NCBI GenBank assembly: GCA_900543795.1 | Contig: UQSH01000009.1 | Location: 1 to 45,425 of the forward strand | Direction: 5' to 3' | DNA length: 45,425 nt | Source: an uncultured Oscillospiraceae bacterium | GTDB taxonomy: Bacteria > Bacillota > Clostridia > Oscillospirales > Acutalibacteraceae | Part shown: positions 32,609 to 40,710 of the stretch, one piece after another | Position numbering within the stretch: position 1 is the stretch's first letter | How the letters are laid out: the number at the start of each line of letters is the position of its first letter | Notes under the pieces: generated by a model | What the model was told of the DNA's origin: nothing | Database searches by the model: none | What the model saw: only the letters and a program-made list of their open reading frames with translations | Position numbers and translations under genes: made by a program

Positions 32609-32792
32609 TTAGTTGTTTTGGAATTTTACAGTTGTACTTTATACCATTTAATTCTTTATAATATCTATCAATATTCTTACCATAAGAATGATAACATAAC
32701 TCCATACACAATCTATAATCTTCTATATTGAATAGCGAATTAGATGGAATGTCAGAGCCCAAATTCATATCTGAAAAAATTGTTCCTTGCAT
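32559..32792 (-). pseudogene. N-terminal piece of the lipase domain, out of frame with the rest
   Basis: 76 codons starting MQGTIFSDMNLGSD and containing NIEDYRLCMELCYHSYG, the kind of N-terminal helix found in class-3-lipase-like proteins. The frame runs IQTKK at the A8 run and then ends after 9 out-of-frame residues. Loss of one A would continue TKKLDENTLMFENN, the sequence of the long frame. In its own frame, only three codons separate its ATG from the stop of the signal-peptide ORF at 32802-33203, so one ancestral gene may have spanned all three pieces. Confidence 0.6.
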
Positions 32793-32801
32793 ATCAAACT
32801 C

Positions 32802-33203
32802 TTAAAAATGAAATGAGCCATCCGTTATACAATGACATTTGCCTTCATAAGGAAATAAAGTCATATTAAATGATGTGTTATAATAGTTACTAAGATCAAA
32901 ACTTAATGATAGTTCCTTTACTCCGTAATATACATTGCCTTCAACAGTTTGATTAATATTATAGTTTCCTAAATTTGAAGCAATAAATTGACCACGAAAT
33001 TTATTGTCAACGATACGATTAATAATAAAAATGCAATGCGGTTCATATCCCCAACTTGCCGTTGTTGTTCCTGTGTATGTGCCAATCACGCTTTCATTTT
33101 CTCCATATGCAAAAGGAACACTAACACTTATTAAAACAACAATCAAAAATAAAGACATTACTATTTTTAACTGTTTTGACCCAAGAATTTTTCGTTTATT
33201 CAT
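32802..33203 (-). CDS. Short secreted protein, possibly the detached N-terminus of the lipase/LRR protein
   Basis: 133 residues with a clear signal peptide (basic start MNKRKILGSK, hydrophobic core LFLIVVLISVSVPF, cleavage near AYG-EN). A beta-rich domain follows (GTYTGTTTASWGY to GSFHF), which looks complete. Its ATG overlaps the stop of the upstream paralog gene by 8 bases and has no separate binding site, so it is translationally coupled. Its TAA stop is in frame with, and four codons before, the ATG of the lipase N-terminal piece. Either it is a small secreted protein or a nonsense mutation split it from the lipase gene. Confidence 0.6.
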   Translation of the reverse strand: MNKRKILGSKQLKIVMSLFLIVVLISVSVPFAYGENESVIGTYTGTTTASWGYEPHCIFIINRIVDNKFRGQFIASNLGNYNINQTVEGNVYYGVKELSLSFDLSNYYNTSFNMTLFPYEGKCHCITDGSFHF

Positions 33204-33972
33204 AATAGTATTCTTCTTTCATTTCGTTTATTCCATAAGTTGAAGCATAGTTTGAAATACCGAATTTTATATAAGTGTTTCTTCTTCTGTAATAGAAATC
33301 ATCTTCATGCAGATTCGGACGCAGAGAAAAATCTTTCTGCAACAATGTTGACGCCTTTTCAGTAAGTCCATCAGCTAATAAATAATACTTATCATTCATT
33401 CTGTATCCGGTAGGTACCTCGTATGTATATTCGTTTATTTTATTAACTTTGTAATATACGGGTACTCCTGCTTTTTGTCTCAAAAACAGTTCAACATCGT
33501 CCTCAGTCCAAACCTTTGAATAATATTGTTTTTCAGAATGAATTCTTGAACCGTAATCATTTTTTATACTATAATAAAGGTCAGTTTCATATAATTGAAT
33601 CCCATCTATGTTCGGGTCGATATTCTTTTGTAAATAATCAACGCACCATTTCCACAAATCATCTAATTGATAATCGTCAACATAATATCCGTCATAATAT
33701 TCAATATGGAAATATCTGTCATTATATTTATAAGTCCATTGAGTTGGTACCCAATAATCGTACTCACATTCATCCCAGAATAATGCGGTTTCTTTTTCGT
33801 GCTTCTTTGGAGATAAAAACACAGCTGTAAATTCCGATTTCGGCACATTATATTTTTCGCTTAAGTATTCCTTCGGTGCCTGCAAACATATTATATAGGC
33901 GGCAAAGCCTATAATAATTACCGCTATCAAAACCGATAAAATAATCTTTTTAATTGTGCGTTTTTTCATCAT
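33196..33972 (-). CDS. Membrane-anchored protein of a local three-paralog family (member 3)
   Basis: 258 residues, one N-terminal transmembrane anchor (residues 9-29), rest extracytoplasmic and rich in Tyr, Asp and Glu. It shares with the two upstream genes the order anchor, YLSEKY segment, then the motif YYVDDYQLDDLWKWC (about residues 95-109) and KNIDPNIDG. No known domain is recognised. AAAGGGG precedes the double ATG. The stop overlaps the start of the secreted ORF at 33203. It could be an immunity, chaperone or sensor protein for the secreted product; this is only inferred from position. Confidence 0.7.
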   Translation of the reverse strand: MMKKRTIKKIILSVLIAVIIIGFAAYIICLQAPKEYLSEKYNVPKSEFTAVFLSPKKHEKETALFWDECEYDYWVPTQWTYKYNDRYFHIEYYDGYYVDDYQLDDLWKWCVDYLQKNIDPNIDGIQLYETDLYYSIKNDYGSRIHSEKQYYSKVWTEDDVELFLRQKAGVPVYYKVNKINEYTYEVPTGYRMNDKYYLLADGLTEKASTLLQKDFSLRPNLHEDDFYYRRRNTYIKFGISNYASTYGINEMKEEYYYE

Positions 33973-34066
33973 ACCAACCCCTTTAAGTTTACATAGATTT
34001 TTAACCTATCCGACTGCTACTTTTTCTCAACATTATACTATTTGTAAATCTATGTATTACAACAAT

Positions 34067-34095
34067 GTACAATTAGGGACAGTCCCTGATTGTAC
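34067..34095. repeat. 29-bp near-perfect palindrome between paralog genes
   Basis: Arms GTACAATTAGGGAC (34067-34080) and GTCCCTGATTGTAC (34082-34095) around a single A; the one mismatch is a U-G pair in RNA. No T run follows on the minus strand. A separate 10-bp inverted repeat ACATAGATTT (33991-34000) / AAATCTATGT (34046-34055) lies beside it. It looks like a dispersed palindromic element or an RNA-processing hairpin. Confidence 0.6.
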
Positions 34096-34895
34096 TACCA
34101 CAATATAATGTTTTTAGATTTATATTCTTCACTTGCCGTTTTTTCTTCATATTCTTTAATACGGGATATGTTGCTTTGATCTTCTTCAAATCCGAAATAA
34201 TCGAATCTTTCTCCATATTTTTTGCCTGTATCAACTCTTTTTGTAGGCAAATCATAATTCACAAAGCAAATGCTTACAGGGTTTGAATATTGATGCGAAT
34301 AATATTGTCCGAATTCACTTTTTATTGCTTCGGTAATTATATCATTTTCTTTTGAAAGGGAAGATAAATCATCAAAATTAGTGTGCAAATATAATGATAT
34401 ATGTCCGTTATAATCAGCGAAAATTTCTTGAATTAGTTCTTGAATATTTTCTTTTGTCCATTTTGTATTATTTTTCTTTAATATATTTGTCAATACACTG
34501 TATTCATAATAACTTGAACTATATGGAGTATCCAAAGGCAGCACTTCAACTATATTTGTATTTTTTGTAAGATTTATAAAATACTCTGTCATATATTCAT
34601 TGATTTCTTCCAATTGATAGTCATCATAAAAGTTACCGTTATTATATATAACAGTAAATTCTTTTTCTTTGTCTTTAAAGCAAATAGAAAACGGAACAAA
34701 CTCGCCGGGTTTATATAAAATCGGCCAATCAAAAAAATCTGCGTCATCTTTATAATATGGTAATTTTACACCGGTAATATTGAAATCTTTGTCATATTTC
34801 TTTTCGACATATATCGATGCATTATGAACTAAGCACACAAAAAATATCAATAAAGATAAAAATACGCTTAATAAAACTATTAGGAATTTTTTCAT
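34095..34895 (-). CDS. Membrane-anchored protein of a local three-paralog family (member 2)
   Basis: 266 residues with an N-terminal hydrophobic anchor (residues 4-26) and an extracytoplasmic remainder. It is the most diverged member: the shared motif reads NFYDDYQLEEINEYM, and the following NI-PNI segment is loosely kept (TKNTNIVEVL). AAGGAG lies 8 nt before the ATG, and the gene begins 12 nt after the stop of the preceding paralog, so they share a transcript. No domain recognised. AT-rich composition matches the rest of this accessory block. Confidence 0.7.
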   Translation of the reverse strand: MKKFLIVLLSVFLSLLIFFVCLVHNASIYVEKKYDKDFNITGVKLPYYKDDADFFDWPILYKPGEFVPFSICFKDKEKEFTVIYNNGNFYDDYQLEEINEYMTEYFINLTKNTNIVEVLPLDTPYSSSYYEYSVLTNILKKNNTKWTKENIQELIQEIFADYNGHISLYLHTNFDDLSSLSKENDIITEAIKSEFGQYYSHQYSNPVSICFVNYDLPTKRVDTGKKYGERFDYFGFEEDQSNISRIKEYEEKTASEEYKSKNIILW

Positions 34896-34907
34896 CGCTC
34901 GTTCTCC

Positions 34908-35687
34908 TTATATGCTGTTATCTGCCTTTACAAGCACATTTTGGCAGCCGTAGCTACCCTCCATTTGCTCATAAATTCTTTGAAAATCAATAACGCTTTC
35001 ATCTGTAAAAAATACATTAATATCACTTTCCGATAAATCATTGCCGAAATCAATATCCGAATTTAATTTATTTGATATTTCATTTAAGTATGCTTCTTTT
35101 GAGACATTACTTTCAAGGTCGTTTACATAAACGCTTATTCCATTTTCACGATTGAATAAGTATTGATACCTGATAAAATCCTTTATATCCTTTTCTTCCC
35201 AAAGGCGATTATCCGAATACGGAAGATTGCTTTTATAGCTGATATCTGGGTCGTGAAAAACAGTATTACCGTATATTACCGCTCCAACTATATTCGGATT
35301 GATATTTTCCTTAAAATAATTTGTGCACCATTCTTCCAAATCCTCTAACTGATAATCATCAACAAAATGAAATTTAAAGTATTTAACTTCAAATTCCCTG
35401 TTTTCGATTTCGCAAATCCACCTATGATGAGTATAATTTATATATGCGCTTTCCATAAAATCATACTCAAAATTCAGCCTTGCTCTATCGTGTTCCATAA
35501 CAGTTATTTGGGATTTATCAACGCTGTATTTTTCGCTTAAATAATTTAACATTCTGTTGTTTATTGTTGTATTTGAATACGCAAACAGGCATACGGCAGC
35601 AATAACGAATAGAATTATTACAGCAACAACTGTTTTCTTAACAACCGAATCTTTTTTATCCGAGCTATGCGATTTGATTTTATTCAC
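34908..35687 (-). CDS. Membrane-anchored protein of a local three-paralog family (member 1)
   Basis: 259 residues from GTG 35687, chosen because AGGAGG lies 8 nt before it and the length then matches the two paralogs; a more upstream ATG (35810) would add 41 residues reaching into the terminator and promoter region. A transmembrane anchor lies near residues 17-38 (VVAVIILFVIAAVCLFAYS). The shared motifs are clear: LSEKYSVDKSQI, FHFVDDYQLEDLEEWC and NINPNIVGAVIYG. No known domain. First gene of the paralog-lipase operon. A TTGACA at 35750-35745 (minus) could be its -35, with no clean -10. Confidence 0.7.
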   Translation of the reverse strand: MNKIKSHSSDKKDSVVKKTVVAVIILFVIAAVCLFAYSNTTINNRMLNYLSEKYSVDKSQITVMEHDRARLNFEYDFMESAYINYTHHRWICEIENREFEVKYFKFHFVDDYQLEDLEEWCTNYFKENINPNIVGAVIYGNTVFHDPDISYKSNLPYSDNRLWEEKDIKDFIRYQYLFNRENGISVYVNDLESNVSKEAYLNEISNKLNSDIDFGNDLSESDINVFFTDESVIDFQRIYEQMEGSYGCQNVLVKADNSI

Positions 35688-35760
35688 AAAACCGCCTCCT
35701 GTAATTTTTTTGTTCATTATCTGCTTATCATATTTAATATGTTTTGTCAATACAATATGC

Positions 35761-35797
35761 AAAAAAAATGCAGAGAGTGAAAACCCTCTGCATTTTG
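35761..35797. terminator. Terminator of the GPH symporter gene
   Basis: Arms AAAATGCAGAG (35765-35775) and CTCTGCATTTT (35786-35796). On the minus strand it is followed by T residues, just after the symporter stop at 35803. T residues also follow on the plus strand. Confidence 0.8.
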
Positions 35798-35802
35798 TTT
35801 TT

Positions 35803-37272
35803 TTATTCAATAACTATTCCCTTGGCTTTTCTTTGCTCCTCTAACTCCTCGGTTATCTTCTTTTTCTTATTTCCAACCAAATCATAGAAAAACAGAGGTA
35901 TTATACAAATAAGGAGCGAAATGCCCGGTATTAACGAAACAAGGCTGAACATTCCCGTTCTTATTCCTGTGCTCATTTCAAGCGGATTTGCGGTTACCTT
36001 TGCGCTTATGCTTGCAACATCAAGATTAACAATCATATACATAAGCACAATGAACGATGTTGAAATTGCATTGCCGAGTTTTGTTACAAAGCTTTGAATT
36101 GCGCTTCCCATTCCTGTTAATCTGACTCCCGTTTTCCATTCCATATAATCAAGGCAATCGCCAACCATTGCAAAGGCGCATATATTTATTGCACCGCACG
36201 GAATACACGAGAGAACAAGGAATGGCACACACGCCCAGAAATGCTCATAGCCGATAAACCACATAGCCATAGAAGCCACAAAGCCAATAAGAGAGGTGCC
36301 GATAATAATTTGCTTATAATTAAACCTTTTGAAAAGCACGGGCATAAGAAGCATTGCGCCGAACATACCGAGAGCCGTTGCAACGGAAAACACCGTTGAA
36401 ACAAGGCTTATATTTGATTGAAGCGCGGCTTCCTTTTCTGCGGCTGAAAGACCTGTTAAATCCTTACCTATGTAAAAGCTGTATCTTGCAACATGAACTG
36501 CGCCTGCCTGATACATATATCTTGCAGACGAAAGAATACCCATAACGGCGGTTAAGATAAGCGGCTTGCAGGTTAATATCAGCTTAAGAGAGCTTGGCTC
36601 GCCCTTTTCCTTTTTCTTCGGGATAGGAATATTAACGCGTTCCTTTGTTTTGAAATAAACTCTGATGAAAAGAATATTACCGAAAATCGCACAGATAAGC
36701 GCGATGGTCATATACTTTGTTTTTTCAAGCTCCGTGCCTGCAAGACCCATTTTAGGCAACACAAAGCCGAGAAGCATAAAAATCGCCATAGGAACGGCAG
36801 AGCCTACTCCGTTTGCGGTTCTTGCCTTGCTGATTATGCTTCCGCGCTCATCGGGATTAGGTGTCATAATATTAGGCAGGCTCCAAAACGGAACATCGGA
36901 TGCGGTATAAATCATTCCCCAGGCAACATAGGTTACCGCAGCATAAATCATAAGCTGAGCGCCCGATAAATTCGGAGAATAGAAAAGAAGAACGGTTAAA
37001 ATTGCAATCGGTATAGGAGTGAAAAGCAGATACGGACGCATTTTTCCGATTTTAAGATTTGCTCTGTCAACAATATAGCCCATAATCGGGTCATTTACTG
37101 CATCCCATACTCTTGCAAAAAGCATAAGAAAAAGAACAAAAAGCGGTGTAAGCTTTAAAACGCTCAAATAGAAATCGGATATATAAGAGCTCATTATGGC
37201 ATAAACCATACCCTGCCCGAGAGCACCTACGGCATACGCCATCCATTCCCTTGTTGAAACATATTTTTCCAT
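35803..37272 (-). CDS. GPH-family (MelB-like) sugar:cation symporter
   Basis: 489 residues with about 12 transmembrane segments. Family landmarks are YAVGALGQGMVYAIMSSY near the start, the DPIMGYIVDRANLKIGKMRPYLL block near residue 60 (conserved Asp in helix II and the RxGK-like loop), and DVPFWSLPNIMTPNPDERG. GPH carriers import glycosides, pentosides or hexuronides with H+ or Na+. With hexuronate genes on both sides of this region a glucuronide or uronate substrate is plausible but not proven. The ATG follows AAGGGGGA and a clean promoter. Monocistronic between promoter and terminator. Confidence 0.92.
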   Translation of the reverse strand: MEKYVSTREWMAYAVGALGQGMVYAIMSSYISDFYLSVLKLTPLFVLFLMLFARVWDAVNDPIMGYIVDRANLKIGKMRPYLLFTPIPIAILTVLLFYSPNLSGAQLMIYAAVTYVAWGMIYTASDVPFWSLPNIMTPNPDERGSIISKARTANGVGSAVPMAIFMLLGFVLPKMGLAGTELEKTKYMTIALICAIFGNILFIRVYFKTKERVNIPIPKKKEKGEPSSLKLILTCKPLILTAVMGILSSARYMYQAGAVHVARYSFYIGKDLTGLSAAEKEAALQSNISLVSTVFSVATALGMFGAMLLMPVLFKRFNYKQIIIGTSLIGFVASMAMWFIGYEHFWACVPFLVLSCIPCGAINICAFAMVGDCLDYMEWKTGVRLTGMGSAIQSFVTKLGNAISTSFIVLMYMIVNLDVASISAKVTANPLEMSTGIRTGMFSLVSLIPGISLLICIIPLFFYDLVGNKKKKITEELEEQRKAKGIVIE

Positions 37273-37297
37273 AAATATTCCCCCTTATTACAATTAT

Positions 37298-37326
37298 ATT
37301 ATAGCGAATAGTGAGTACGCTTGCAA
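37298..37326 (-). promoter_or_regulatory. Promoter of the GPH symporter gene
   Basis: On the minus strand TTGCAA (37326-37321) and TATAAT (37303-37298) are 17 nt apart, 25 nt before the ATG. Confidence 0.65.
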
Positions 37327-37327
37327 C

Positions 37328-37366
37328 ACAAAAAACTCCGCATAGGAATTTATTCCCATACGGAGT
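37328..37366 (-). terminator. Terminator of the PIG-L gene
   Basis: Stem with closing arms ACTCCG (37335-37340) and CGGAGT (37361-37366); the minus strand continues into a T run. It lies 20 nt after the PIG-L gene stop and overlaps the -35 side of the symporter promoter region. Confidence 0.65.
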
Positions 37367-37385
37367 GCGTTTTTGATAAATTATG

Positions 37386-39419
37386 CTATTTTAAATAAAC
37401 GGCAAGCCGGCGAATTAAGCCTCTGTAATAATCCCAAAGCATTTCAAACGACGGGAGCCTTTGCTCATATCGTTGCTTTGCGCTGATGATATATCTTTCT
37501 CTTTCATCGGGATTTCGCACCGTTATGCAATCATAAATTTCCGGATTATCCTTGAATCTAACAGTTATAGCCGCAGCTTCGCCGAGCGGACAGTTTACAC
37601 GAATTTTTCCGCCCTCACACAAAACGCCGACACCCTCGTTATCGCAAAACGCCTCTAATTCAGCCTTTTCATTAGGCGGATAGGAATAAACAAAAAAATC
37701 CTCCCTGCCCGATTTTGAAACGATATAATCATAGCAGAAATCGCCGTTTTGATTTTCAAGCTTAATAAACTCCGTTTTTGTGCTTTCAGGCTTTTCAAAT
37801 GCTTCAACCTTTAAAAGTGAGCATTTGCCTGTAAAGGCAGTTACCTTTACCGCTATATAATCCGAAGCTACGGGCGGAAATTCAAAAACCGTTGGCGCAC
37901 CGTTTGGCTTTAATTCTCCCGTGTTATACCTTACAGAGCCGATTTGAATAACTGCATTAATGATATGGCTTTCCTCATCCGGATTTTCATAAATTACAAC
38001 ACTGCTGATTTTTTTTGCTTTTTTCAGTTTAAAGGCAACGGTTCGCAAATCGTCGCCATCCTCGGCAATCCAAGCGTTTTCGTATGGCTCTGTTTCGCCC
38101 GTTATATCTCTGCTTTCGGCAAGCTTGAATAAACCGAGCGCAGACGCATTTCCGCTTGACGAAGCCACTTCTGCTGAACAAAGCAGGCTGTCTGTTCGTC
38201 TTTTCCAAAAGACCTTATCGCCGTTTAAAACTCTGCTTGCGTGGTCTGTTGAGGTTTGGCTTGAATATTCCGCCATTGCAATATAGCTTGACGAATTACG
38301 CATAACCCTTGAAAGATATTCGCGCGCAACGGGAAAGCGCACTCTTTTATCCCAATCAAACGGCTTCATTTCCTCCATAAACGGCAAAGGATTTTTCAAA
38401 GCCGTTGAAATAATATTCGGCGCATAATAATCGTTTTTACCGTTCCACGCAGTTGAATATGCAAAGCCCTTATAAACGCAGGGGCGGTAATCATCATCTT
38501 CTTTAAGAATGCTTCCGAGAGCCTCCTCAAAGAAAAGGCTCAATGCACGGTGGTCGGGGTGTGCATCATAATCGCAGCAAAAAATAATATCGGGCTTATT
38601 TTCCGAAATAATATTATTAATGTCGCAAACAATATTTCCCCTTGTGAAGCTTCTTTTCGAGTACGGCGCCTTGCTCCTTATGCCGTAGGCTTCGCTCTTG
38701 CCAAGCCTTGATTTAACAAGCTCGCCGCCTTCGGAATTGTATATATGAAGCGAGCTTTCGTTTTTCAGGCTATCCGAATATCCGAGAAAAACAATGTTTT
38801 CAGCAGGGATATTATATTTTTTTGAAGCGTTCAGAGCCTCACGAAGCCTTATACTGCCCAAGCCATAATAATCTCCGTTTGTTAAAAAAACAATTCTAAC
38901 CTCACTGCCGTTTTTAACATACTGCTCGATAACTCCGCCGTAAAGATTTATTTCATCATCCTCGTGAGGGGCAAAGAGCATAACGCTTTTATCGGCAAAC
39001 AGATTATCCCGCTTTGCTTCGGGAAAATCATAAGCGGTTTCCCTTTTCATCATTATTTCTGCAACAACCGTCAGCACAAGGCTGAAAAGAAATGCAATTA
39101 ACGACGCAACGAAGAAAAAAACAGTTAATCCCTTTGAAACAGGAATAAGCGCTGCACACATAAACGAAACATCTGCAACGCCGAGGAGCATATACAATTG
39201 AAGCATTCTTGATTCAATATGAATTTTAAAAGCAGCAGTTAAAACAAGAAACAAGCCGGTTAAAAATTTTAACGGCTTAAAAAGAAGCGGAACAAAAGCC
39301 GATACAACAAAAGAAGCAATCAGCACGGCAAAAAGAATAACCGTTACGGGAACGGCAAAGCTTTTCTTTTCAAAGGGCTTGATTTTTTCCCAATTAACAT
39401 TTATCATATTAATTTCCAT
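37386..39419 (-). CDS. Membrane-bound PIG-L family deacetylase with C-terminal discoidin-like region
   Basis: About 677 residues. Four hydrophobic segments (about residues 20-130) precede a PIG-L/LmbE deacetylase domain with its zinc site APHEDDEINLYGG near residue 155 (usual form PHPDDE) and the second metal motif DAHPDHRAL. After it comes a beta-rich region like a discoidin/F5-8 module (VAFKLKKAKKISSVVIYE). PIG-L enzymes remove acetyl groups from N-acetylglucosamine derivatives; a cell-surface glycan is a plausible substrate. The start is uncertain: ATG 39419 is used because upstream in-frame ATG 39503 lies among hairpins; AAAGG is only 2-3 nt away, so ATG 39407 is possible. Confidence 0.82.
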   Translation of the reverse strand: MEINMINVNWEKIKPFEKKSFAVPVTVILFAVLIASFVVSAFVPLLFKPLKFLTGLFLVLTAAFKIHIESRMLQLYMLLGVADVSFMCAALIPVSKGLTVFFFVASLIAFLFSLVLTVVAEIMMKRETAYDFPEAKRDNLFADKSVMLFAPHEDDEINLYGGVIEQYVKNGSEVRIVFLTNGDYYGLGSIRLREALNASKKYNIPAENIVFLGYSDSLKNESSLHIYNSEGGELVKSRLGKSEAYGIRSKAPYSKRSFTRGNIVCDINNIISENKPDIIFCCDYDAHPDHRALSLFFEEALGSILKEDDDYRPCVYKGFAYSTAWNGKNDYYAPNIISTALKNPLPFMEEMKPFDWDKRVRFPVAREYLSRVMRNSSSYIAMAEYSSQTSTDHASRVLNGDKVFWKRRTDSLLCSAEVASSSGNASALGLFKLAESRDITGETEPYENAWIAEDGDDLRTVAFKLKKAKKISSVVIYENPDEESHIINAVIQIGSVRYNTGELKPNGAPTVFEFPPVASDYIAVKVTAFTGKCSLLKVEAFEKPESTKTEFIKLENQNGDFCYDYIVSKSGREDFFVYSYPPNEKAELEAFCDNEGVGVLCEGGKIRVNCPLGEAAAITVRFKDNPEIYDCITVRNPDERERYIISAKQRYEQRLPSFEMLWDYYRGLIRRLAVYLK

Positions 39420-39448
39420 AGCCTTTCCGGGTAAAATAGTAATATTAA

Positions 39449-39565
39449 AAATTCCTAACGCCTTATTGTAGCCGGATAAGGCGCATAATAGGAATTTAGC
39501 CATCTCAAAATTATGCCTTTGGCAAATTTTGAGGGCAATACAAACGATTTAGTGTGAGTTTTCAC
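39449..39565 (-). promoter_or_regulatory. Hairpin-rich leader upstream of the PIG-L gene
   Basis: Three stem-loops in a row: CGCCTTAT/ATAAGGCG inside an outer AATTCCTA/TAGGAATT (39450-39495), CTCAAAATT/AATTTTGAG (about 39504-39532), and TTTAGTGTGA/TCACACTAAA (39548-39571). A minus-strand promoter-like pair lies further out: TTGACT (39632-39627) and TATGGT (39609-39604), 17 nt apart. So this is probably 5' UTR, not coding. Confidence 0.45.
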
Positions 39566-39648
39566 ACTAAACCTCATATAATATACATTATATACCTGCT
39601 ACTACCATAACAGATTTATAAAAATTAGTCAAATTTTCGAAATAGGTG

Positions 39649-39676
39649 TTGACATTTCAAAGTAATATGTTATAAT
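39649..39676 (+). promoter_or_regulatory. Promoter of the Fur-family gene and rubrerythrin
   Basis: TTGACA (39649-39654) and TATAAT (39671-39676), 16 nt apart. Confidence 0.7.
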
Positions 39677-39680
39677 TATA

Positions 39681-39712
39681 TTGTAATCAATACAAGTTAA
39701 TAATGATTACAA
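39681..39712 (+). promoter_or_regulatory. Inverted repeat, possible Fur/PerR-type operator
   Basis: Perfect 9-bp arms TTGTAATCA (39681-39689) and TGATTACAA (39704-39712) separated by 14 nt, just after the promoter and touching the ribosome binding site. The arms resemble the ATAAT/TGTAA content of PerR boxes, but the spacing differs from the classical 7-1-7 form. Autoregulation is a reasonable inference. Confidence 0.5.
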
Positions 39713-39724
39713 GGTGGTGAATTG

Positions 39725-40135
39725 ATGAGGCAGGAGCAAATAATTGAAATGTTCAGGGAAAAGGGCTTTCGTGCTACTCCCCAGCGTGTTGCTGTTTTTG
39801 AATATCTTTTTGAAAACAGAATACATCCGGATGCCGATTCAATTTATAAAAGCGTAATAAAAAATCATCCAGGATTTTCAAAAACAACTGTTTATAATGC
39901 TCTGCGTGCTCTTTGCGAGAACGGGTTTGTTATTCCTGTTACAATAGACGAAACAAGAACGCATTATGACGCTAATGTTGGTTTTCACGGCCATTTCAAA
40001 TGCAGCTGCTGCTCAAGGATTTTTGATTTTGATGTGCCCGCCTGCAATGAAGAAGGGCTTAACGGATTTTCAATTACGCACAGAGATGTTTATTACAGTG
40101 GCTTATGTCCAAGCTGTTATAATAAAAATAATTAA
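39725..40135 (+). CDS. Fur-family transcriptional regulator (PerR-like)
   Basis: 136 residues from ATG 39725 (AAGGTGG 7 nt upstream; an adjacent TTG is not needed). A winged-helix domain with GFRATPQRVAVFEYL and SKTTVYNALRALCENG is followed by the dimer/metal domain: HYDANVGFHGHFKCSCC with the His/Cys ligands and CPSCY, the second Cys pair of the structural zinc site. Operon with rubrerythrin (19 nt gap) points to a PerR-like peroxide sensor that represses its own operon. A Fur or Zur role cannot be excluded from sequence alone. Confidence 0.9.
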   Translation: MRQEQIIEMFREKGFRATPQRVAVFEYLFENRIHPDADSIYKSVIKNHPGFSKTTVYNALRALCENGFVIPVTIDETRTHYDANVGFHGHFKCSCCSRIFDFDVPACNEEGLNGFSITHRDVYYSGLCPSCYNKNN

Positions 40136-40154
40136 TTTTAAAGGAGAAACAATT

Positions 40155-40691
40155 ATGGCTAAAAAGTATTACTGTCCCGTATGCGGATACGAAAGCGACG
40201 AACCAATTGAGATTTGCCCGATTTGTAAGGCAAAGATGGCAGTTCGTGAAGATAACGCAGAGATGAGCTGGGCTGCCGAGCATGTTGTTGGCATCACAGA
40301 CGGCGTTAGAGAAGAAATCGTTAAGGGCCTTCGTGAAAACTTCAACGGTGAATGCACTGAGGTTGGTATGTATCTTGCAATGGCAAGAGTTGCACACAGA
40401 GAGGGCTATCCCGAAATCGGTCTTTATTGGGAAAAGGCTGCTTACGAAGAAGCAGAGCACGCTGCTAAATTTGCAGAAATGCTCGGCGAGGTTGTAACAG
40501 ACTCAACAAAGAAAAACCTTGAAATGAGAGTTGCAGCAGAAAACGGCGCAACACTCGGCAAATTTGAGCTTGCAAAGATGGCAAAGGAAGACGGCCTTGA
40601 CGCTATTCACGACACCGTTCATGAAATGGCTCGTGATGAAGCAAGACACGGCAAGGCTTTCGAGGGACTTCTCAAAAGATATTTCGGCTAA
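40155..40691 (+). CDS. rbr: Reverse rubrerythrin (N-terminal rubredoxin domain)
   Basis: 178 residues from ATG 40155, preceded by AAAGGAGA. The N-terminal rubredoxin-like iron site CPVCGY...CPICK (residues 7-24) comes before the diiron four-helix domain (ENFNGECTEVGMY, AAYEEAEHAAKFAE, HEMARDEARHGKAF), the reverse of classical rubrerythrin. Such proteins reduce hydrogen peroxide, with electrons from NADH and flavin reductases, in strict anaerobes. Its codons are more polished than its neighbours, as for a highly expressed gene. It is cotranscribed with the Fur-family gene and ends at a strong terminator. Confidence 0.95.
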   Translation: MAKKYYCPVCGYESDEPIEICPICKAKMAVREDNAEMSWAAEHVVGITDGVREEIVKGLRENFNGECTEVGMYLAMARVAHREGYPEIGLYWEKAAYEEAEHAAKFAEMLGEVVTDSTKKNLEMRVAAENGATLGKFELAKMAKEDGLDAIHDTVHEMARDEARHGKAFEGLLKRYFG

Positions 40692-40710
40692 TATTTAACC
40701 GTAAAGCAAA

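Noticed and set aside
35688..35810. N-terminal extension of paralog 1 to ATG 35810
   Set aside because: It would translate the symporter terminator and promoter region; GTG 35687 has a proper AGGAGG and matches paralog length.
39420..39503. N-terminal extension of the PIG-L protein to ATG 39503
   Set aside because: It lies within two leader hairpins, has no good ribosome binding site, and adds non-family sequence.
39966..40154. N-terminal extension of rubrerythrin
   Set aside because: It reads the Fur-family gene in another frame; ATG 40155 has AAAGGAGA and starts at the rubredoxin domain.
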